Source: Cloacibacterium sp964530915
GTDB taxonomy: Bacteria; Bacteroidota; Bacteroidia; Flavobacteriales; Weeksellaceae
NCBI GenBank assembly: GCA_964530915.1
Contig: CAZHCK010000086.1
Span: 1 to 10,075, forward strand
Direction of reading: 5' to 3'
DNA: 10,075 bases
How positions within the stretch are numbered: the first letter of the stretch is position 1; each line of letters begins with the position of its first letter. The position numbers and the translations under genes were made by a program. Below the pieces are notes generated by a model. The model was not told where the DNA came from and searched no databases. It was given only the letters and a program-made list of their open reading frames with translations. Positions 4,758 to 10,075 of the stretch are shown here, piece by piece.

Positions 4758-7367
4758 TTATGGACTGGGGTTATTTTCCTTTAAATCGGCTATTTTCTTT
4801 TTGATTGCGTTAAACCGTTGTATTTCCTCATTAAGATTTTCTAATTCAGGTTTTTTGTAAGCATATTTATCACTATGAGAATGTCCTTCCATGTAACGAC
4901 AACATTGATAAAAACTGTCTAATATTTCGTCTCTTATTTCTGTTGTGAAAAATACACTTTTCAGACTATCAACGCTTACTCTTTCCTCAAAACGTTGAAC
5001 AACGCCTTTGAAAAGCCCAAAAACCACTTGTGTTTCATAGCTTGTTCTTAGAGCGGCGAAACCGTTTTTGATTTTATCTTCTCTTTGCTCGGGTGCAGAT
5101 TTTCTTGCTTCTTCATAATAGCCTTGTGCTTTACCTGACGTTTTGTAATCCTTCTCAAACGATGGTGTATTATTTAACCAAATTGTACCCGGTTGGTTTC
5201 CGCCAACATTTTCAATCCAATGACAATCGTTCAAAGTATTTGTTTCTTTACAATGACCAATTAATGATGAAACAAAAACTAAATCGTGTGTAAATATGAT
5301 AACTTGCTTCTGTAACGCTTCTTTTGCAAGACGCTTTGCAATTTCACTTTTTCGTCTTTCGTCTAACGAAGTAACAGGGTCGTCAAAAATAATTCCTTTG
5401 TTTACTTCGGATAATTGCATTTCTGCAAGAAAATCAGCAATAGCAATCACTTTCTGTTCGCCCTCACTCAATACAGCATTAGGATTTTTTCCTTTTAATT
5501 TGAGCTGTCTGTAAGATTTTCCTGCCGTACCTGTGTGATTGATGTCGATACCGAAATTTCCGTTCAGCTTTTGACATTCCTCATTAAAAGCATCTATATA
5601 TTTTTGATTAAAATACTTCACTGATAATGCTTTCTCAGTTTCGGTTATTTTGCGTTTTGCATAATCGGCTTTTCCTGCCTTTTTAATCCAGACTTGATTA
5701 TTTACAAAGGTTTCAAACTTTGAAAAATGTGTGTTGAACTTTTCTTTGTGCTCCAAAAGCATTTTTGAATTCATCAATTTTTCCAATTCTATACTTTGCT
5801 CATCTTCTTTTAGCAATTTAATGGAATTATCAATCGCTCCTTCAATCGCAGTGTGTTGTTCAACGCTGATTTTTATTTCTGCTCTTTCATTAGCTGTTTT
5901 ACTTTGAATATCAGCAATGATGTTTTGAGCCAGAGTTATCTGTTCAGAAAGTTTTTGCTCAAATGCTTTTAACTCATTATAATATTTTTCAGTTAGCCAT
6001 GCAGTAAGTGTATTGTCTTGTGGAAATAAATCAAAGTTTAAATTCTCGTAATTTGCTTTTGCTTTATCCAATTTTTCTTGTGCTTGTTTTGCGTTTTGCT
6101 CCGCAACACTTTTTATAAAAGTCCAATAATTTGAAATTAACTTTTGGGCTTCATCTGAAAGTGGCTGTTGGCAGAGCAAACAGTTGTCGCTATTTTCGGG
6201 ATAAACTACATTTTCGGCTTTTTGCGTTTTAGCAAATTCTTCGGCAGAAACGATAAAATTTTTCCATTCCGTTGTTCCAATATTTTCAATTTTATCGGTT
6301 TTGAAATTTTCTATTCCTTCAGCTTTTGCTATTGCTTCTTTTGAGACACAATCCGAAATTTCAGTTTTTACTTTCTCAATTACTTCAGTTGTGAAAAATT
6401 GATTAAGTTTTTCAATCGATTGTTTATTTTGAGCCAATAAACCTTTAATGCCTTCAAGCGTTTTTATTTCTTTCTCTTTTCCTTTGTAAGCCAAAAGAAG
6501 TTCGTCATATTGTTTTTGAATTCTTTCTTTTTGTGTTTTATCTTCATCAGAAAAAGGCGTGTATTTTTTTAAATTGTCAATTTTTGTTTCTGCTTTCAGA
6601 TTTTGAACAAGCGTTTTTATTTCAGAATTTCCGTCAAATAAAGCCGATAAATCGTTTGCTGTATTTCCTGTTTGTTTGGTTTGAATTTCGGTATTTAGTT
6701 TTTGTTCAATACGAATGATTGCATTTGTGTATTCAGCAAAAAAACTTAGTCCTGCTGGCCTAAATTCAAATTCGTTTTTGTTTTCAAGATGTTTTAAAAC
6801 ACTGTTTCCGTCAAAAACTGCAAACTGCTCAAACGCGGCATTGTCTTTGTCTGCAAATGATAATGAAGTTTCTGCATTGTTTGATTTAAACGTAAATTTT
6901 GCATTAATTGGTTTATGATCGCTGTCAATATGAACATTTGGTAAAATATTTTCTGGTGCTTTTGAATAAAAAACATTTTTCAAAAGTCTTACATACCCTG
7001 ATTTTCCTGAACCATTTGCACCATAAACAATAGTCAAGTTCGGACTAAATTCAATGGTTTGGTTTTCAGTTAAGGCGTTTACGCCTTCAACATTTTCAAG
7101 TTTGGTAAGAAGTAAATCATTTTTATAATTTCCCGAATTTTCAGTATTGTAGTCAATAGAAATTTCGGGTTTTTCTGTTTCGTCTTTAAGCTTTAAATGT
7201 TAGAGCAAATAAGAATACGAAGTATCAATGTTGTCATCAGAAATAGCGTTGCCCGACAAAATTTTCTCTGCAAGAAATTTTGCCCAATAAGGTAGTCCGT
7301 CAGCGAATTTCTTCACTTCGGTTTCAAGTGTTTCTAATTGTTCTTCTAAAATCGAATTTTCTTCCAT
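4758..7367 (-). pseudogene. RloC/PrrC-like AAA ATPase with C-terminal HEPN-type motif, interrupted by an in-frame stop
   Basis: From ATG 7367 the frame encodes about 869 codons, interrupted once by TAA at 7202-7200 (codon 56, context YSYLL-stop-HLKL). The frame is the same on both sides and family-like sequence continues, so this is one nonsense codon. Past it, the only start before the Walker A loop is a TTG at 7037. Full-length numbering: Walker A GANGSGKS (116-123), long coiled coils with CLLC (396-399) resembling a zinc hook, ABC signature LSEGEQ (634-639), Walker B GIIFDDPVTSLD (658-669), H-loop FTHD. The C-terminal region has R774-x3-E778 and R824-YMEG-H829, an RX4H motif as in HEPN ribonucleases. 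This is the plan of AAA_13 proteins such as RloC and PrrC, which cut tRNA anticodons when phages disable restriction. Substrate is unproven; the protein is probably not made full length unless the stop is a sequence error, is read through, or reinitiation occurs. Confidence 0.7.
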
Positions 7368-7372
7368 AATGG

Positions 7373-7450
7373 TTAGTTGATTTTTGGACGGACGGTTATT
7401 AAGCCTTGCCCATAGAGGTACTGCACTTTATGAATTTCCCCTTCAGAAAA
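7373..7450 (-). pseudogene. C-terminal remnant of a truncated upstream gene
   Basis: Immediately upstream of the ATPase start, and ending 5 bases before it, the minus strand encodes FSEGEIHKVQYLYGQGLI followed by TVRPKIN and TAA. It reads like a real protein C-terminus, and the tight spacing suggests it was once translationally coupled to the ATPase. The frame runs back into the direct repeat and meets TGA a short way inside it. In the second repeat copy the sequence beyond the shared boundary is entirely different, so this peptide is not part of the repeat. I infer that recombination at the repeat removed the rest of the gene, perhaps a restriction-modification subunit, though I cannot identify it. 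Confidence 0.5.
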
Positions 7451-7774
7451 CTTTGCTTCCAAAGAAAGGATATTTTGCAAAACCGCATGATATGCAAAGT
7501 CCGTGAGGCGGAGAGTTCATCTTTGGGTATAGTTCACATATCCCGTGCCGTAAAATTTTAATGTAAATGCGTGATAGATTTTAGTTTTTGTTTATTAGTT
7601 TTATACAAAGTTAATAAAATCAATGGATTATAAAATATAGCCTTCCGTTTTTTTCAAAAAAAATATTATGTAAACTTTACTCATTAGAAATTACAAAGTT
7701 TCTTAAAAATCTTTTTTTCTGGGATAAATAGACCTAACTCAAAATTAATTTTTGCCCTTAGAAAAGAATAAAAA
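7449..7774. repeat. Long direct repeat, copy 1 (about 330 bp)
   Basis: It begins AACTTTGCTTCCAA and ends near AAAGAATAAAA, and it matches 9745-10075 in the same orientation. The first 190 bp or so are close to identical (shared block GGGTATAGTTCACATATCCC and the flanks around it); the AT-rich remainder is more diverged with small indels. All frames have stops, so it is not an intact gene, although short conserved peptides can be read on the minus strand. It lies upstream of the ATPase gene and carries a conserved promoter-like box. It fills most of the 7368-7825 gap. Confidence 0.85.
7606..7613 (-). promoter_or_regulatory. Promoter-like -7 box in repeat copy 1
   Basis: The minus strand reads TAACTTTG, an exact TAnnTTTG match, and the same octamer is kept in repeat copy 2. 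The -33 position is T-rich (TTTTATAATCC) without a clear TTTG. It could drive the remnant and the ATPase with a leader of about 230 nt. Confidence 0.35.
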
Positions 7775-7825
7775 AAACTAAATTTTATTTATGTTTTTTT
7801 ATACAATATGTTAGCTTCAAGGCTT

Positions 7826-8863
7826 CTATAAACTTTCAGCAATATTTATAAAATCACTCATGCTTTTTCCAATTATTGCCATTCCAGCTTCGTGCGGTGT
7901 TTCCAATTTGTATCGACTTTTTGCTGAACCATTCAGTGCATAATCGCAGTTCATTATTATTACTACATACCAATTATTATGTCTTGATTCTATTATAACT
8001 TCGTCAGTATAAAAGGGCCAATCTCCTTCAAATTTTTTTTTGAATATTTTTTTCTGTTTATATTTCGAACTAAATTTACTTTTCAGATTATCATAGACGC
8101 TTCTTTTATGAGGTTTTCTTAAATATGTTTTATATTTTGATGTCGTTTTTCTATAATCTGTAATGCCAAAATCTTTTTCGTATAAAAGTCCAAAATCAAA
8201 CATATTGGCTATTGAAAGTTGCTTTGCTAATTGTCCTGCATTGTTAAATATTATTTGTCGAGAAATTGCCGAAATAAATCTTTCAAATTTCTCAATTATA
8301 TATTTTGAAATCTCATAATAAACTTCATTATTAATTGTAGTGTCAAAACTTGAGAGTTTTTCGTAAGAAATTCCAATTTTTTTTAACAAATCATTTTCAA
8401 ATTCTTTCCAAACTTGTATAGTATTTATACTAGGTTTTGTACTATTCGTTATTAAATCAAAATTATAATATCTCGCATGCTTACCAAACTCTGAAATTAT
8501 ATATAGTAAGTGTAAAAATTCTTTATCAGTTCTTAAGAAATCATTATCTAATTTAAATTGTGATTTATTAGTAAACTCAAAATAATATTTCTCGAGAATT
8601 TCATTTAATAATTTGTCTAAATCATGTCCTAATTTGATAAGATACTTAAAATCTGGAAGTTTTCCATTCTGCTCTAAATGAGAGACACAAATATATGCTT
8701 TCATAAACCTTTCAAACCCTTGTGATAAAAGTTGAAAAGGTAAAAAATAAAAATTATTAGAGATATTTAAATTTTGTAATTCCCCAAATCCCATTCGGAT
8801 TAATTTATGGGCAGTCTCAAACTCTTCTAGTAATGCAAAATGCTTGGGAATTTCTATACTCAT
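7826..8863 (-). CDS. Unrecognised 345-residue protein, mostly helical
   Basis: I do not recognise the family with confidence. There is no signal peptide or membrane segment. The N-terminal 200 residues look helical and include LLSQGFERFMKAYICVSHLE and LIKLGHDLDKLLNEILEKYY, a pattern reminiscent of HEPN-like helical bundles, and later EFGKHARYYNFD. No RX4-6H catalytic motif is seen. The C-terminal third is basic (KYKQKKIFKKKFEG, about 270-285), then a strand-rich end (VIIESRHNNWYVVIIMN). Base composition is very AT-rich. It lies between the two long direct repeats with the 188-residue gene upstream; the 249-bp gap between them is AT-rich with no clear gene or promoter. The cassette setting beside TIR and ATPase genes makes a defence role plausible but unproven. 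Confidence 0.7.
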   Translation of the reverse strand: MSIEIPKHFALLEEFETAHKLIRMGFGELQNLNISNNFYFLPFQLLSQGFERFMKAYICVSHLEQNGKLPDFKYLIKLGHDLDKLLNEILEKYYFEFTNKSQFKLDNDFLRTDKEFLHLLYIISEFGKHARYYNFDLITNSTKPSINTIQVWKEFENDLLKKIGISYEKLSSFDTTINNEVYYEISKYIIEKFERFISAISRQIIFNNAGQLAKQLSIANMFDFGLLYEKDFGITDYRKTTSKYKTYLRKPHKRSVYDNLKSKFSSKYKQKKIFKKKFEGDWPFYTDEVIIESRHNNWYVVIIMNCDYALNGSAKSRYKLETPHEAGMAIIGKSMSDFINIAESL

Positions 8864-9112
8864 TTTAATAACGGGATTTTTTTATTGTTGCAACTAACGG
8901 AATAAGGCTTTGCGTAGTACAGGAAACTTTAGTTCGACGAAGTCAATTCGAAGAACTTTAGCTTGAGAATTCCAAAACGAAGCCAATAATTTTCAGATTA
9001 TTAAAATTAAATAAAAAAGGGATATGAAAAGTTGTGGTGAATTAAATTTTTAAAATTTCAGTGAAAACTTAGAGTTCGCATTTTGCCAAATACTGTTTTG
9101 TATGTGGTTTTA

Positions 9113-9679
9113 TTATTTTTCTTGAATTTTTTTTAGAATTGTCTTAATTTCTTTCAATTCATGTGCAATTCTACCTATATAATCCGCAGGTGGTTTCAAA
9201 ATACTTTCTCCAGCTAATTCTCTTAACTCTAAGTTAATCGTTTTTACGTATTTCTTGGAGAAAATATTTTCATATTCAACTCGTATTACTAATTTTTCAT
9301 TTAGCTTTTCTTCGTGGTTTTGTGAAAAATCTGTGAAAAAATATTCGACTCTTTGATTTGGTGCAAAGTTATCTTTGCCATGGATAATCATCCCTTTATT
9401 TGTTAAATTAAATATTTTATGATGATAAAAATTGAAGTCCTGTAATATTTTAAACTTAACTTTTTTTGCGTATCCTAAGCCAATATTCTCAAAAACAATA
9501 AAAATGAATGAAGCATCTGCTTCTGCTCTTTTAAAATAGATATTAATATCGGGAGTATCTTTATGTTCTCTTGTTAATTTTGCTTCTTTAGTAAGTTGAA
9601 AATTTAATACTAATGTGACAATAGTTGAGATTGTTACAATTGCAGAAAAAAATAATGTGTATAATTCAAAGTTTGTCAT
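9113..9679 (-). CDS. Single-pass membrane protein with beta-rich cytosolic domain, function unknown
   Basis: The 188-residue protein starts with one hydrophobic helix (about residues 5-27, LYTLFFSAIVTISTIVTLVL), then a charged stretch KEAKLTREHKD that should sit in the cytosol. A strand-rich domain follows, containing FIFIVFENIGLGYAKKVKFK; the ENxGxGxA(K)xV pattern is common in Ig-like or CARDB-like folds of unknown-function membrane proteins. It ends in a basic helix (RIAHELKEIKTILKKIQEK). No catalytic motif is visible. It is the first gene downstream of repeat copy 2, and with the 345-residue gene forms the cassette between the repeats. Small membrane-anchored proteins are frequent in defence islands as accessories, but the role here is unknown. 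Confidence 0.7.
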   Translation of the reverse strand: MTNFELYTLFFSAIVTISTIVTLVLNFQLTKEAKLTREHKDTPDINIYFKRAEADASFIFIVFENIGLGYAKKVKFKILQDFNFYHHKIFNLTNKGMIIHGKDNFAPNQRVEYFFTDFSQNHEEKLNEKLVIRVEYENIFSKKYVKTINLELRELAGESILKPPADYIGRIAHELKEIKTILKKIQEK

Positions 9680-9744
9680 TTATAACTTGGTGTTGAAAAA
9701 TTGTGTAAAACGGCTCAGTGGCTTTAAAATGTTCTCTCTGAGTT

Positions 9745-10075
9745 AACTTTGCTTCCAAGGAAAGGGTATTTTGCAAAATCGCATGATATGCAAAGTCCTT
9801 GAGGCGAAAAGCTCATCTTTGGGTATAGTTCACATATCCCGTGCCGTAAAATTTTAATGTAAATGCGTGATAGATTTTAATTTTCTGTTGATTAGTTTTA
9901 TGCAAAGTTAATAAAATCAATGGATTATAAAAATACAGTTTTTCTGTTTTTTTAATAAAAATTTATAGGGTAAACTTTGCTCATTAGAGATTTCCAAGGA
10001 TTTCATTAAACACTTCTCTTCTAGGATAAATAGACCTAAATTAAATAAGTTTCAGCGCTAAGTAAAGAATAAAAG
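9745..10075. repeat. Long direct repeat, copy 2 (reaches the window edge)
   Basis: Second copy of the element at 7449-7774, starting at the same AACTTTGCTTCCAA boundary and still matching at the final bases (AAAGAATAAAAG), so it may extend beyond the window. It lies upstream of the 188-residue gene, as copy 1 lies upstream of the ATPase gene. The flanks outside the shared boundary differ completely between copies. Confidence 0.85.
9903..9910 (-). promoter_or_regulatory. Promoter-like -7 box in repeat copy 2
   Basis: TAACTTTG on the minus strand is conserved with copy 1 (7613-7606), within a block that also keeps ATAAAATCAATGGATTATAA on the + strand. If functional it would give the 188- and 345-residue genes a leader of about 220 nt. 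Evidence is conservation plus consensus match only. Confidence 0.35.

Noticed and set aside
4758..7037. Treating the 759-codon frame from TTG 7037 as the complete ATPase
   Set aside because: It starts at the edge of the Walker A strand, and family-like sequence continues upstream in the same frame to ATG 7367 across one stop codon.
7449..7600. Short conserved peptide readable on the minus strand in both repeat copies
   Set aside because: Similar peptides can be read in several frames simply because the DNA is conserved, and stops close all of them.

Overview
The window looks like an accessory region of a Bacteroidota (flavobacterial) chromosome. The DNA is AT-rich, Shine-Dalgarno sites are weak or absent, and candidate promoters match the Bacteroidota TTTG / TAnnTTTG pattern. 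Assignments rest on sequence reading and family knowledge; no database search was possible.

Left part (1-3125). The 3' end of an unidentified gene and its terminator lie on the + strand. A two-gene minus-strand operon follows: an ECF-like sigma factor (1682-2497) and, one base after its stop codon, a compact Cas12f/TnpB-like protein (586-1680). The Cas12f-like protein has lost the RuvC acidic residues and ends before the zinc ribbon and RuvC-III, so it should be unable to cut DNA. This arrangement matches the recently reported Bacteroidota dCas12f-sigmaE systems for RNA-guided transcription, in which a guide RNA and dead Cas12f bring a sigma factor and RNA polymerase to a DNA target. A candidate single guide RNA lies directly downstream of the dCas12f gene (about 590 to 486, minus strand), with no CRISPR array. 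The operon is preceded by a long, highly structured leader (2550-2709). A TAnnTTTG promoter (2790-2797) has its expected -33 position inside a perfect 11-bp-arm palindrome (2811-2834). A small XRE-type HTH gene is divergent from the operon and may be its regulator.

Middle part (3182-7450). This is defence-like. A TIR-TPR protein has its own promoter. Next comes a large RecF/SMC-type ATPase with a zinc-hook CxxC and a C-terminal RX4H motif, resembling RloC/PrrC anticodon-nuclease ATPases. Its reading frame carries one in-frame TAA at codon 56 and is otherwise open. A short C-terminal remnant of another gene sits five bases upstream of it.

Right part (7449-10075). Two copies of a roughly 330-bp non-coding direct repeat (7449-7774 and 9745 to the window edge) flank a cassette of two unrecognised minus-strand genes (345 aa and 188 aa, the latter with one membrane helix). 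Each repeat lies upstream of a minus-strand gene block and carries the same TAACTTTG promoter-like box, suggesting modular exchange of cassettes in a defence island.

The sigma/dCas12f operon is visibly richer in GC than the AT-rich genes to its right, so the two blocks probably have different histories.
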